A DNA stretch of 64,000 nucleotides from positions 91,177,794 through 91,241,793 of the forward strand of contig CM075853.1 of NCBI GenBank assembly GCA_037975125.1, in the 5' to 3' direction. A program made the translations under genes and the position numbers. Under the pieces are notes generated by a model that did no database searches, was not told the origin of the DNA, and saw only the letters and a list, made by a program, of their open reading frames with translations. Every line of letters starts with the position of its first letter. Position 1 is the first letter of the stretch. The DNA is from Latrodectus hesperus (Eukaryota > Arthropoda > Arachnida > Araneae > Theridiidae). Shown here piece by piece: positions 1 through 16,489 of the stretch.

Positions 1-830
1 ATACCCTGGATTTGTCAATTATTTTTTTACGTAAACCTTCTCTTAAGTAGATAAATGAATAAACTTTGTATCCATCAACATTCATCTACAAAAGCAATGT
101 GGAATTCTTATACGAGCCGAATTGGTACATGTGGACCTATAATTAAATTATTCGTAAGAAGAACACATAGAAGCATTTTATTGTTACAATATCCTTCACA
201 TATTTCTTCGTATTGACCACTAACAATTAATTTTGATGACTAATATAAAATCGGATATCATTTGTATTATGATGTAATTACTCATGAATTTAACCTTCCC
301 AAAGAAAAAATATTTAATATTTGTATTGATATATAAGTTGCATATTTAACCGAGCCAACTAGTATGGATTTACTACTTATCTTGTTTATCTTGCATATTT
401 TAGTTTTTATTCTTTCTCATCACCTTAGCTGATAAAATGTCAAGTTGTTCATTATCGTCTTTAGCATTTTCCCTGCTTATATCATGAATTAAAAAGTGTA
501 TTATTCAATTGAAATTATAGTTTAGTACCTTAAAGCTTTTTCATACTTAGCAAAAGTTTCATAAGAAAAGTGCGTGTAAGCTATTCTATTAATTGTTGAA
601 ATGATTGTAGTTGGAGATATCAGCAAATAATGTAATGCGTAATTTTCTTTTACAAGAAGTATTCACTTTTTTGGCAAATCAAGGAGTGGGATTGTTTTCA
701 ACATTCATATTTAAGAAACCAGTGTATTTGCCATCATAAACCGAAAAATAGGAGAGTCCTTAATTAAGAGGAAAAAACCAAGTAGAAGAATCAAATACTT
801 ATTCTACTGCTTCCAAAAATAGCATTTCAC
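1..830. other. AT-rich stretch, no feature seen
   Basis: Low-complexity AT-rich DNA with stops in all frames. I see no gene, element end or RNA. It leads directly into the 88-bp tandem array. Confidence 0.6.
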
Positions 831-1974
831 ATTAAAGATATTGTAACCAGGACCTATTTTATGCGCCCCAACAGTCGTTAGCGAATAACGAAATCTTCGG
901 CTGGGTTGGTTACTGCTGATTAAAGATATTGTAACCAGGACCTATTTTATGCGCCCCAGCAGTCGTTAGCGAATAACGGAATCTTCGGCTGGGTCGGTTA
1001 CTGCTGATTAAAGATATTGTAACCAGGACTTATTTTATGCGCCCCAGCAGTCATTAGGGAATAGCGGAATCTTCGGCGGGGTTGGTTACTGCTAATTAAA
1101 GATACTGTAACCAGGACCTATTTTATGCGCCCCAGCAGTCGTTAGCGAATAACGGAATCTTCGGCTGGGTCGGTTACTGCTGATTAAAGATATTGTAACC
1201 AGGACTTATTTTATGCGCCCCAGCAGTCGTTAGGGAATAGCGGAATCTTCGGTGGGGTTGGTTACTGCTGATTAAAGATATTGTAACCAGGACCTATTTT
1301 ATGCGCCCCAGCAGTTGTTAGCGAATAGCGGAATCTTCGGCTGGGTCGGTTACTGCTGATTAAAGATATTGTAACCAGGACCTATTTTATGCGCCCCAGC
1401 AGTTGTTAGCGAATAACGGAATCTTCGGCTGGGTCGGTTACTGCTGATTAAAGATATTGTAACCAGGACCTATTTTATGCGCCCCAGCAGTTGTTAGCGA
1501 ATAACGGAATCTTCGGCTGGGTCGGTTACTGCTGATTAAAGATATTGTAACCAGGACTTATTTTATGCGCCCCAGCAGTCGTTAGGGAATAGCGGAATCT
1601 TCGGCTGGGTTAGTTACTGCTGATTAAAGATATTGTAACCTGGACCTATTTTATGCACCCCAGCAGTCGTTAGCGAATAACGGAATCTTCGGCTGGGTCG
1701 GTTACTGCTGATTAAAGATATTGTAACCAGGACCTATTTTATGCGCCTCAGCAGTCGTTAGGGAATAACGGAATCTTCGGCCGGGTCGGTTACTGCTGAT
1801 TAAAGATATTTTAACCAGGACTTATTTTATGCGCCCCAGCAGTCATTAGGGAATAGCGGAATCTTCGGCTGGGTTGGTTACTGCTGATTAAAGATATTGT
1901 AACCAGGACCTATTTTATGCGCCCCAGCAGTCGTTAGCAAATAATGGAATCTTCGGCTTGGTTAGTTATTGCTG
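831..1974. repeat. 88-bp minisatellite, 13 tandem copies, hairpin-rich unit
   Basis: Units begin with ATTAAAGATATTGTAACC at 831, 919, 1007, 1095, 1183 and so on to 1887, with an unbroken 88-bp period, so the array is exactly 13 copies. It is much more GC-rich than its surroundings. Each unit carries three inverted repeats: CGTTA/TAACG around GCGAA, CCCAGC/GCTGGG enclosing that hairpin, and GGTTAC/GTAACC spanning the unit boundary. Units fall into two variants. The majority has GACCTATT with TAGCGAATAACGG; units 3, 5, 9 and 12 have GACTTATT with TAGGGAATAGCGG. I do not recognise the family and see no ORF through it. It could be a satellite seeded by the end of a DNA transposon. Confidence 0.97.
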
Positions 1975-4900
1975 ATTACTCTCTGAGTGCAAGAGCGACG
2001 CCTTTCGCAGTCAGGTTACTATGGCTATTTAACGGCTATGCTAACTGTATTATGAATTTTAATTTCAATTGCTTCACATGAATACTGTATTTTATTCATA
2101 CTATCTTCAACTGAGCATAAAAATTTCTGATAAAGATACATTTAGGATTTGGTGGTCAAAAACAATCCAAAAAATTTGAAATTTGATTACCCCTTACAGA
2201 TTTTTCTATTATCCATATCTTATTATTTTTATCATATAAAAAGATAAATAGCTTTTAACATTCATGTTTTTACTGCAATAAGGTTTTTAATGAATTATGG
2301 ATCACTTTTCTTTTGATTTAATAGCAATCAATATGGTAATTAGACTGTCAATAAAATCACTATTTTCTAGAGTGATCCCCAAAACAAAGGTTTCAAAAAT
2401 GATAAAATGTTCAAAGATATGCTAGAACAGACCAACAGGAGTACTTATTTTATTATGAGAAGATATTCAATTTAATTACCTTATTGAATTGCATGAATGA
2501 TACTTTAATATCTATAATAATAGTATTTAACAGAAAATAAATATAAGCGAAATAACAAGTGATTTTCTTTATTATTCATTTTCTTGATTGTTGTACAAGT
2601 ATAATATATTTTAGTCCAAAACTCTTTTAAGTAAGTACATTAAAATTCCTAAGTATATTTTTCACATTTTCCTAAATTTGAATAAGATTAAAACATATAA
2701 AAAGATGTTAGTATTATAATTAAGCGAAACGTTTTTTACACGAAATAGCAAGCTATTAGCTTTAGTTATTTTTTAAATTGATGAATACTTTAATTTTTTA
2801 CGTAGATAGTTATTTTTTAACTGCGGGGTTAAATTTTCAATCAAATATAACTATTTTAGATAAAAATTTAGCTTTATTTCATATTTTTTCCAACAAAATG
2901 TGCTAAATTTTGTACATAAAGTTTTTACTTTTTATTCGATAATTTATTAGGTAATAATTTTGATAATGTAACATACTTGTGGATTCAAACATGTCTACGT
3001 TAAGTAATTTATTATTTAATAATAAAATACGTAAAGAATGAGAAAATCGAAATTCGAATCCCTTTATTGAAACTACTTGATTCGTAATGTTAGATTCATT
3101 TATTAATAAAATTACTTTTCTTTCCAATATATTAATGTTGTAATCCAATAAAATATGTATCACAAAATCTAGAAATTTTTAAGCTATAACACCGCAAAAT
3201 AATTAAATTACCTAATTAAATGCGAAGTTTCTTTTTTCTGTATCCTTCATTATAAATAATTTTATCAGTAGAATTTTACCATTTAGATCTTTTAATCAGT
3301 TTTAACTATAAAAACAATAATAAATTTACATAAAACAATGTATAAAGGATAACATTTATAAAATACAATTTCTTATTATTTTTAATTAGTGACATTTATT
3401 ATTATCTTTTGTAGAAATTGTATGGTAAGCTTTATAAGTATTTAAATCCTTTAATAAATAACCAAACTGCTTGTACATAAGAGTTTCTAGAAAAAGAAAA
3501 TTCGTAACATTATTATTTCATTTGCCTAAAATATTAATCAAAATTAAATTTTTATAAAGTTTTAAAACATATACACATACTCACTTACAACTTGTACATA
3601 TATATGTTTATTTATATGGGTATATTCATTTTATATACATTATAGTTGTATGTACATATTGTTATGTATTTTTAGTTTATAGTCATTTAATACAAATTAA
3701 ATAAAACTGCTTTTACTTCTCAGCTGACGATCCATATTAAAGAAAAGTCAACAACAAAATTTTCACAAATCTTACCTGTGATCAATATAGACAATACAAA
3801 GTCACAAATCACATAAATCAAAGATGATTTCAAGAAATAAAATTATTTGAGTGGACTGTAATGGTTATTAACATATGGGAAATGTAATGCCAGTTAGCAA
3901 TGTTGTATTTTAATTGCAAGATATGTAACCAGTTCATAGAATTATGTCAGCCTATATCAGCGTATATATGGTTTAAAAATGAAAATCTGCCCTGAATTAA
4001 ATCCGTCTGGTATTATTGGAAGTTCTGTTTCCTATAAGAATATAACAAAGACCTGTTAAATAAGGTGTCAAAATGAAAAAAATCAATTTAAACAATGGAT
4101 TTTAAATTATCAAAACATACAATTTTTATAGCTTTTCTCTTATCTACTTCATGAACATATACTTTAAATTATTATAAAATTCCACCATTTTAATTTCAAT
4201 TAATTTTAACATTTCAGTGCAGCATACATCAGTTTGTATACATTATTTTTTATCGAAGAATGTGCAGGATAAAGAAATGAAATACAAATAAGGTGTTTCT
4301 CAATTTCAGAATGTTGTTTTTCTATTTTTAAATACATTGTAAAATCTAATATACCGAATAATTTTGAAATATTGATTGACCTTATTGGAAATCTTGGCGA
4401 TCATCAAAAAATAATGTAACCCTCTTTGCCAACTGAGTATTGATGACGTCATGTTGAGATTCCATACCCCTACTCGAAAAAATGGTAAAACGAATGCTAC
4501 TATGTTTTGATCCTTAAAAAATATAGTTGCGTGAGCACCAAAGCTAAATCTAGTAAATATATCTGACCTTCTATACTGTTTTTTTAATAATAAATAGATA
4601 AATATGGATATTGAAGAATTTTTCTTTGATCATGTGTATAGATGGAATGTTCCTGAACGAATCCCGGGACGAATGTGAGATTAGAGTTAATTTTCTCTTA
4701 CAACTTGATTTCTTATGGTAATTAAATTGTTACCAAAAAACTTGTTTAAAAACTCTAACTATAAAAATTTTTCAAGTACATTTAGTATAATTCATATAAA
4801 GAAAATATTTACGCTAATTTATAAAACAGAGGCCTTTATAGAAATTATTAGTTTTCCTATTTTATAATGCAATAAGTTATGTACAACATGGTGTATCTTT

Positions 4901-5379
4901 GCATGGTATTAATTGCATCTAGTAATATAAACATTGTCCGAGAAGATAAAATATTGATGGTTGAAAATAAAATTATATTTCAATCAATCTGAAAACCATT
5001 ATAATGATATAAATAGAATTCTTTAAATGTTAACCAAGTCAAACCAAAAAGATAGTGTTTTAATCAAATTAAGGATTCAAAGAGTCATATAGGCAAATTA
5101 GGGCTTCATTAAGTATCCTATTACATCATTTTAATTATAAATTTTTTTTTAGTTTTAAAATATAAAGGAACAACGATAGGGGCATTAAATATAGCCTTAA
5201 TATTAATCAATTCCAATATTATTAGTTTATGATTTTGTGAAGAAAATGTAAATCACTTAACAAAACAAAAATTTTAAAAATATTATTTTTCTGTTTTTTA
5301 ATACAAGTTTAAATTGCAAGTAATCTGTAAAAACATTTACACGAATTGTAGAATTTTATTTTTTGTTTCTCAGTTTAAT
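1975..5379. other. AT-rich stretch, no gene seen
   Basis: About 70 bp of mixed composition follow the array (to about 2045), possibly the flank of whatever seeded it. The rest is AT-rich with only short chance ORFs, such as an 86-codon minus-strand ORF at 2903-3163 with low-complexity composition. A CRE-like palindrome TGACGTCA lies at 4444-4451, with no gene near it. Confidence 0.5.
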
Positions 5380-5490
5380 CTCTTGTTTATGATAAATGAA
5401 TATGACCAACTACTTGTGTGAAAAAAGTTTTTTTAACAGGCTTTTTAAAAAGATGTCTAAAAAACACATAAAACTTCTTATTATTAAATT
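5380..5490 (+). repeat. Direct duplication, copy 1 (~110 bp)
   Basis: The segment starting CTCTTGTTTATGATAAATGA and ending TTATTAAATT recurs at 6201-6310 in the same orientation with a few substitutions and one-base indels. The period is 821 bp, and the (AC)n run lies between the copies. Confidence 0.93.
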
Positions 5491-5580
5491 ATTGATGTTG
5501 TTGATGTCATTTAATTTTATTCAAATCATTACAAAAAAACTTTTATTTCTTGTTCAGCAAGATTAATTGCTTTCTTTATA

Positions 5581-8366
<2,786 letters not shown>

Positions 8367-8742
8367 ACATTTCATTTCTTTTTAAAATCCGTAATTTAAA
8401 AACAATTTAACACGTATTGCTAAATTCAAAAGTGTTAAGTAAAATTCCACTGGATTAACATAATTTTTATTTATGGTTGTCATAAAATATATTTTGTAAA
8501 AATCATGCGAGAATGAATGCTTTTTGATTTCTGTCCAAATCATTTTGAATAAAACATTACGTTTTGCCAAAGAATCAAGTTGTTGGATAAAAAAGTAGTT
8601 TATGTAAGAACCTTACATGCATTTTATATTTGTCACTTTAAAAATATCTAGAAGATAGAAAACAGCTGGAGAAGATTTTTCAAATATTGAAAAGTTAAAC
8701 ATGCATCATAAAACAAAAAAATTATGGGAATTATTTTTGTAA

Positions 8743-8744
<2 letters not shown>

Positions 8745-8803
<59 letters not shown>
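8745..8803. repeat. (AT)n microsatellite
   Basis: Pure AT run of about 59 bp, directly left of the 3' end of the DUF4817-type transposase relic. Confidence 0.98.
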
Positions 8804-8804
<1 letters not shown>

Positions 8805-8824
8805 TTAGTTACTGTTAACTGGTA

Positions 8825-9911
8825 CTAGAGTAAATGTTGAATGTGCTGTCCAATATTTGGAAGTACAGCTGTGAGACAAGTCACCACGTCATTCATAACA
8901 TTTAATGACATTTCTTGTTTTATGAAAAGCACATTTTGGTGGAGGGCATCTTTCAGTGCTGTTAGTCATGCAGTTTGGTCAAGGTATGTTTTTGGCTTCG
9001 AGAATTCCCACATCCAGAAGTCACAGGGTGATAGATCAGGAGTTCTTGGAGGCCATGCGTGATTAAAGTTGCGACTGATAATGCCATCTTCCTCAAATAT
9101 TTAGCGTAGCAGCTGTTGAACAGGCAGAGTAATAGGAGGTGGTGCTCAATCTTGAATAAAGTTGACTGTCTGAAGTGTCTGCCACGTTTGCAGTTCAGGA
9201 ATAATGCTGTTCTATAACAGTGTTTCTTAACACAGGCCAGTGACAGTAAGCGTTTTGAAACCCATTTGTGGTCTCCTCGAAAAAGAATGGACCAATTAGG
9301 AAATAAGTAATAAAGTCACACCAGACTGTCTATTCAGGCTGCTGAAAGAGTACTTCAACAAATGCATGTGAATTTTTTGTTGTCCGCAATCGACTATTGT
9401 GGGTGTTAACAGTACCGAAAGGTGTGAAATGCTCTTCAGCAGTCAGTGTGAAGCCAGTCCTATTGCTCAGCCATTGTAGTGAATATCTAATTTGCAAAAT
9501 CTCGGCAAGATTCAAAGTCAGAAGATTTCAATTCTTGGGTATGTTGCAACTTGTTGTAATACCGTACCAGAGCTATTCGCAGTACTCTCCAGACACTTCC
9601 TTACGACACTCCTATCTGCCTAGAAACGTTGCGAGCCCTGCACTCTCATGTGAAGAACCTGTGAGCATGGATTGATCCGCTGTCGTGGCAACAGCGGCTA
9701 CTGTTGAAGGATGTTCACTTCTGGGATGTGTTGCCAAAGAACCTGTTGATTTAAATTTATTCATCATTTTGTACGAAGTGGACCACGTTTTGGGTAGTTT
9801 GCTATCTCGCATACCCTTTATGTAGCGATTTTCTCGCAATGGCGCAGTGGTACTTTCTGAATTCTTATAACACAGCTTAACTAAGAAATGTTTCTTAGTT
9901 ATAGACAGCAT
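8825..9911 (-). pseudogene. Decayed DUF4817-type DDE transposase
   Basis: Minus-strand relic of a Tc/mariner-like transposase with a DUF4817 N-terminal helix-turn-helix. The first 99 codons (9911 to 9612) are open: they start MLSITKKHFLVKLCYKN and continue with IKGMRDS and MMNKFKSTGSLA, the usual layout of that domain. The reading frame then breaks. A middle piece (about 9515-9330) keeps TAEEHFTPFGTVNTHNSR, where a Thr-Asp-Glu with the first catalytic Asp would be expected; Asp appears changed to Ala. A third piece (9062-8825) reads PPRTPDLSPCDFWMWEF, the region of the last catalytic residue, runs to GQHIQHLL and ends in a TAG at 8825-8827, with an in-frame stop inside. The start at 9911 matches the family N-terminus as I recall it. 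No terminal inverted repeats were found. The gene is inactive; any host role is unsupported. Confidence 0.88.
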
Positions 9912-10237
9912 TTTGATGCAGGTAAGCGTCGATTACCATCAAGGCCAGCAAAACTATTTTTTTTATTTGTTGCCATGGAAAACCCGGTTTCTTTTCTATC
10001 CGTGTGGTGCAAACCGTATCTTTGTAATGTAACATTAAACTCATTAGGACTTTGATTATCTTAATTGAAATATTTAAGCATAGTTTTTAAACCTTATTAC
10101 ACTCGTATCCATAAATTAAGGATATTGCAAGTTTAAGCAAAGAAAGAGACAGAAGCAAAACAAATGTAACTAATTCGTAAAATATTTTTATTAAACAAAA
10201 GGTAAATAGCAAAAAAGATGCTATATGTTTGACATCG

Positions 10238-11355
10238 TTAGTAAAAATTGCAATTTTTACTCCCTGGACCAGATTTTAAAAAAGAGCCTATTTCCAAAAA
10301 CCAATAAAACATAATTGCAGTGATGGTTAACTCATAGTATGCCTCCCCAGCCGATGCAATACAGGCCGTACAATGCCTAGGCATGCTGTGCATCAAATTA
10401 TCGATCGGATCTTGGGCAATATTACACCGCTCATCAAGCTATACTCTCCGAAGTTCAGGTAGATATGTGGGACGGGGTTGACGGGCCTCAAATTGTCAGC
10501 CAAGCATGTCCCACACGTGCTTTATTGGATTCAAATCCGATGAGTATGCTGGTCAGTCCATACGGGTGATATCCTCCGACTGAAGGCATTCGTCTACGAT
10601 GTTTGCACTATGAGGGCGGGCGTTGTCATTCATAAACAGAAATTCTGCACCCATGGTGCTCTGAAACAAACGTACATGTTGTACCAGAATGACATCCTGA
10701 TAGATGTGGCCTGTCATGGTTACATTCTGAACATGCAGGTTAATTCTGGATCCCAGAATAATTTTTCCCCAAGTGAGTAATCCTGCACCACCGTAATGGT
10801 GTCGTTGAATGGTGTTCTCTTGGTGGTAAAGGGTACCTCACCCTCTCCATATGAAAGTCCAGCAAGAATCAAACTGAAAGCTAAACCTGGATACGTTGGA
10901 AAACATCACGCAAGATCACTGTTTTGGTGTGCACAATACGTGCTCTCTTCTCCAGGCTAACCGCAAGCGACAGTGAGTTGCGGTAAGTGGAACACATCTG
11001 ACAGACCTACGAACATATGGATCAATGTGCCCTAAGGGTTGTAGACGGTATGCTTTGAAACTGTCGTACCGGTAGCTGAAGTGAGCTGACAAGACAGGTC
11101 TGATGCTGTGTTCCGTTTGTTTCTTTTGTCAGTAACTGCCAAATACCGGTCCTCATTCTGCGTTGCAACTCGGGGGTGACCTGTGCTGTTACGTCTACTT
11201 ACATAACCATCATCTTGGAACCGTTGCCATTGCCTGGAGATATAACTCTGTGTGATTCGAAGTTCCTCGGATACTTCCAACTGGGTAAATCCACATTCCA
11301 AATGGTCGATAATTCTACCACGTAAAACATCATCCAAATGCTGCCTTTGTGACAT
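10238..11355 (-). pseudogene. Decayed Tc1-like transposase
   Basis: Minus-strand Tc1 relic of near full length. The first 107 codons (11355-11032) are open and give MSQRQHLDDVLRGRIIDHLE, then VSEELRITQSYISRQWQRF, a paired-type helix-turn-helix, then RNTASDLSCQLTSATG. Frameshifts follow. Downstream the catalytic core can still be read: FMNDNARPHSA (second Asp region, the first D of the usual MDDN now N) and SDLNPIKHVWDML, where the usual catalytic Glu of NPIEH is Lys. The C-terminus reads IDNLMHSMPRHCTACIASAGE, then runs to TAA at 10238-10240. Several in-frame stops are present. With catalytic positions lost, this copy is dead. No convincing terminal inverted repeats or TA-flanked ends could be assigned by eye. 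Confidence 0.9.
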
Positions 11356-11359
11356 AACT

Positions 11360-12604
11360 ATGCGGTTATTGCACAGAAAGGCTTTTAAAACGCTTGTGAA
11401 TAATTTTACTTCTTTGCAACCATTCCTTACATACCCCTCTGTAACACTCTCGTCTTTGCGACGTAAAATCTGAGTTTTTTTGTAATTTGCATGTCATTCT
11501 TCAAGATGTGTGTGATAATTCTACAGGTGAAATTTTTATTTTAGAGTTCAATTTCTGTGTGATTCTGAATTATTCTTAATTTATCGACATTAGTGTAAGT
11601 TAAAAAAATTTCTATGATATACTAATATATATCCACAAATATTGAGGCAAATGATAAATCTGATCATAAATTGCATTTTTAAAAATTACAATAACATGTA
11701 ACCGAGCTTCAACATGTAGTTTTAAATCTTAGAATGACGTATATTGTATTTCATTTAAATATACGTATAAATGATTATATTTATCAATGCATAGAGAATT
11801 TTCGATAAAAACTAACACAAATTTTAATTCATTACAAAATGTTTTCCACTAATATATTGACGTGTATTGTTTTATCAAATTTCTCAATAAGCTCTGAATT
11901 TTCTATTAATAAACTAAAATGATTATGAATTCACTAATTTAAATTATTTGTTAATAAAATGAAATTAATATTGTAATTTAGTTTATTTGATTAGATCAAA
12001 ACTACAATTACCACTATTTATGAAAATATGAAACAGAATAATTTATTGATAAATAATGTAATTACAATATAAATAACTTTACTTATTATTATATCTAATT
12101 ACGTAACATGAGTTCCATAAAGTATGGTTCTAATATTACATTAGCATGAAATGTCTGCTAAATATTATGAATAAATAATTTAATTAAATAATTGTAAAAT
12201 AAATTAAACAATTGTCATGAAATTAAAAGTAACCAATTGCATCGCATTAATTAAAGAAAAAAATTATTACACTAGCAAAAAAAAGACATTTGTAGCTATA
12301 AAACTATTTTTATGTAAGTATATTTTGCAAAGTTTTACAGTATTCTTTGTTTTTAAGTGAATTGTGTCTTTCTTATACGAAACATTTATTTTTTCTGTTT
12401 ATTTAAATAATGGACTTTTCTACTTTTTAATTAAAGTAGATTAGCTTTTTAATTTTTACTATACTCATTTAATAAATGTAAAGATAGGTGTTAATTTTTT
12501 ATACTTGTAATTCTCATAATCGCTAATGTTAGAAAGAATAAAATTACTTCAAATCATTATGTGAAAAAAGTTTTAAAAATAAAACTAATGATTGATATTT
12601 CATT
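11360..12604. other. AT-rich stretch, no feature seen
   Basis: AT-rich, stops in all frames. It leads into the tetranucleotide/dinucleotide microsatellite. Confidence 0.6.
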
Positions 12605-13423
<819 letters not shown>

Positions 13424-13728
13424 ATTGATTAGCTAGCCATCTATCTTGTCTAGTGGTCAGCGTGTCTGACTGCGGATAAGGAGGTCCTGTGTTCGAATCC
13501 CGGTTCGGGCATGGGTGTACTTTCTCTCTCTATCTATCCTGTCTTGGTTCTTTCCTTGTATGAATGAGGTGTGAATGGTTTCCTACCCTATAAACGGGTA
13601 CCTATGACATGTGTGTACTGAAGAAATCGGACTTCACCCCAAATACGGTTCAGTTGGAAACGTGGAGCAGCGCACCCCATATTTCCAGCCTAGCTGGCAC
13701 ACGACAACAACAACAACATTGATTAGCT
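13424..13728 (+). mobile_element. tRNA-derived SINE, family S1, copy 1 with TSDs
   Basis: Body 13435-13717 flanked by the perfect 11-bp target duplication ATTGATTAGCT (13424-13434 and 13718-13728). The head is tRNA-like: an A-box-like TCTAGTGGTCAGCGTG and a B box GTTCGAATCCC, followed by CGGTTCGGGCA. The parent tRNA isotype is unclear. The body contains a CT-rich patch, ACCCTATAAACGGGTACC, GGAGCAGCGCACCCC and a 3' end CTGGCACACGACAACAACAAC. Two more copies lie at 21366 (+) and 56661 (-). Being non-autonomous, it would need LINE machinery; its AAC tail resembles the end of the LINE fragment at 17.7 kb. Confidence 0.95.
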
Positions 13729-14756
13729 TGTAAAGAAGTTGCCTTTATTTAGTAGATTTGTACAAAGATTTATACTACAACCAGATAAAGAGAATGATGT
13801 TTACCTGAACTTTACTACTGTGGTTTCTAGTTTTGTATGTGAATTCATTCCAAATACAATTTATATTTCTTAAAATTATAAAAATGAAGTATCATTCTCT
13901 TACAATTCTTTTATACAATAAAATAAACTAACGTAAGTAGTGGTAGTATATTAAATAATTTATAGTAGAAGAGGTAAATTAACATTTACTACAAATATAA
14001 AAATTATTTTAACAATAAAAAGAAAGCATTTAAGACACAGGTTAATTTTTAATTTACGAAAATCATTTAAGCAATATTGTTAAGAATTACATATAATTGA
14101 TAATAAATTATTTAAATTCCATTGTTATTCATTTATAATTAAATTGAAGTAATTTAAAATATTATTTGGGAAATCTTACTTTTTTTAATCAGTAATTTCA
14201 ACAATTTAAAAAAAATTTAATAAAATATTTTTTAAAAAAATGATGATATACAGGTCAGTTAAAAGAATGTAATTTAAATTTTCAAAAGTTGAAGTTAATA
14301 GGAATTGGATTCATTTCTTATTTTATATATTCGATATTGTATTTTATTTAAAATTGAGAGAGAGAAAAGTAAATATCCTTCCTAAAATGAATTTCACAAT
14401 ATGATTTCTATTTGCAAAAATTGCAATTTATGGTCTGAATAAATTAAGTCCATGATATCATGATATTAGGGATGACATTGATGGTTTCAATCATTCTAGA
14501 TTTGTGCTAAATACCTACAACTGGTGGTTCAATACTTAACCCAATACTATAATTTGGTTAGAAAATTAATAAATGTTTTTAGGATAATTTTACGATTGTT
14601 CGAGCAATTCATAGTATAGCAATATGATAATTTTCTTATAAATTATATCAAATAAACTTGATAAAGATTTATATCATCACATAGTTAATTACAGCACAAA
14701 CTATTAATTCGAAATAGGGTTTTTACTATATTTTACAGGAGAAATCAATCTTTACA

Positions 14757-15044
14757 TCAATAAATTTTTTTTAAGATTTTATATGTTTTAACGGATGTAG
14801 AAGCAATAAATCGAAGCAAAAATAATTCATGATTGAATTCTGTCATGCATATAGTCCAGAAGTAATTTAGGGACACTAAGTCAATAACTTTAAATTCCAA
14901 AGGATATTTTTCAGCATTCTGTAAAGACCAAGAGTGAATAAGAGAATGCTTTGTGTGCTCGTCAATAAACATCTTCATAAAGGTTAAAGTCCCTTTTTTG
15001 TTTTCCCTTAGGGGAAAAACCTTTTCACAATCAATACGTATCAT
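14757..15044 (-). pseudogene. Possible copia-type integrase fragment
   Basis: An ATG-initiated 95-codon minus-strand ORF in slightly GC-richer DNA. Its first half, RIDCEKVFPLRENKKG, then TLTFMKMFIDEHTKHSLIHSW, resembles the start of a Ty1/copia integrase core, where Asp-(Ile/Val)-Cys is followed by a Gly-rich turn and F-I-D-(D/E)-x-(S/T)-(R/K). The second half (LEFKVIDLVSLNYFW and onward) does not match clearly. No LTRs, primer-binding site or RT sequence are nearby. It could equally be a chance ORF. The assignment is inference from motif spacing only. Confidence 0.3.
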
Positions 15045-16489
15045 ATTCCAGGATCGTATTTTTAAAATCCTCTTTTTTTCCTAAGCTTTCATTCTCACTT
15101 TTATTCTCCTGAATCTTGTCCCAAGAGAATTTTTGTTTGACGACAAGAAACAAAACAAAAATTTAAATAAAATCATTTTTAAGATACAAAAAAATTATTT
15201 TTGAAAGCTTATTGGAGAAATTTCTATATTTATTTGCCTAATATGTCTTTGATCATTAAAATCTAATGTTTTTGTTTTTGCTTTTGATATGTAAACTCTA
15301 AAAATTTCCTTTAAAGAAAAAACATGTGGTATACTGTTGGCTTTGTTTTTTTAAATATATGTATCCAAATATTGCTGAGTAACTAGAAAGAATTTTCTGT
15401 TAACATTGACAGAACCAATTTAGAGGAAAATGATGAAAGTACGCTGTTTTTTTTTCTAATACAAAAAATCATTTTGGGTCTTAGGGTAAAAGTCTGTAAA
15501 TTTAATTTTTTATATAAAGTCGACAATATTTGGTAATTTGTTTCGATTTTGCTTAAGAAGCTAGAGAATTAAGCTTAAGCTATACCTATTAAATTTGATA
15601 TAATGGAATTTCTCTTAAAAAGCATGAAATTATTTAACACTATAAATAATAACAATTAATTATAGAAAACTATTTAGTATATCATGCATTAAAAAAATAA
15701 AATTGTTTTTAAAATTCAAAATTAATTTTGACGACTGTTACAAAAAATCATATCAAAATAAACTGAATGTTCAACTGTTGTTAATAATAGTTTATCTGAT
15801 AAATCTTAAAAGCTTACATTTCAGTTCTATAAGATAGTTTTAAATTTACTAAATTTAAATTAGTTAAAAATTAATTTTAATGGTTAATTAATAATTAAAA
15901 CTTAATGTAAAAACTATATTTTGTATGAATTTAAATTCAATAAATGTATATTTTTTCGTAAATAGATTTAATATCATTTCGTTTAGAATCATATCAGGAA
16001 ATTATATACTCTTTATTATATCAAAGTGTAAAATTAATAGATAATATTTTAAACCTCTTGAATTCCAAGTTGTTTTTTTTAAAATTCTTTGAGTTCAAAT
16101 TCAAAAAGGAAACAAAATTGAGTACTTTGCAATAGATTGATCGTCTTGATCAGAGTGTTTTCTCCATTACTTATTACAGTCATCATTCTACAAATTATTG
16201 AGGTTATAAATATATAATGAATTTTTAGTATAAAAATGTTTATATCCCAGGAAAAGAATATGCGTATGTATGTACTAAATCTTGATAATGACTTTTGATA
16301 ATATCATTTCATAAATTCAGAGACTCAGAATTTTACAAAATACCAGCAATTTGTATATAGGGTTTATAATTCAAGACACTTAAAAAATAGACTTTTTTAA
16401 ATAAGGAAAGAAAATTGTGTTTAAAGTGAATTACATCATTTCAATTAAGTAGCCTTTGTGAACTTTAAAATAATATTCAGTTTGCTTAA

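Noticed and set aside
831..1974. CRISPR array
   Set aside because: Whole 88-bp units repeat with no variable spacers, and the context is eukaryotic transposon-rich DNA; it is a minisatellite.
831..1974. Hammerhead ribozyme in the 88-bp unit
   Set aside because: I looked on both strands for the CTGATGA...GAAA core and found only CTGATTAAAG, without the matching parts.
4444..4451. TGACGTCA as a CRE regulatory site
   Set aside because: An isolated palindrome with no gene or promoter nearby.
13435..13520. Possible functional tRNA gene in the SINE head
   Set aside because: A and B boxes are present, but I could not assign proper acceptor and anticodon stems, and the sequence continues into a SINE body with an AAC tail and TSDs. 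The same holds for the other SINE heads.
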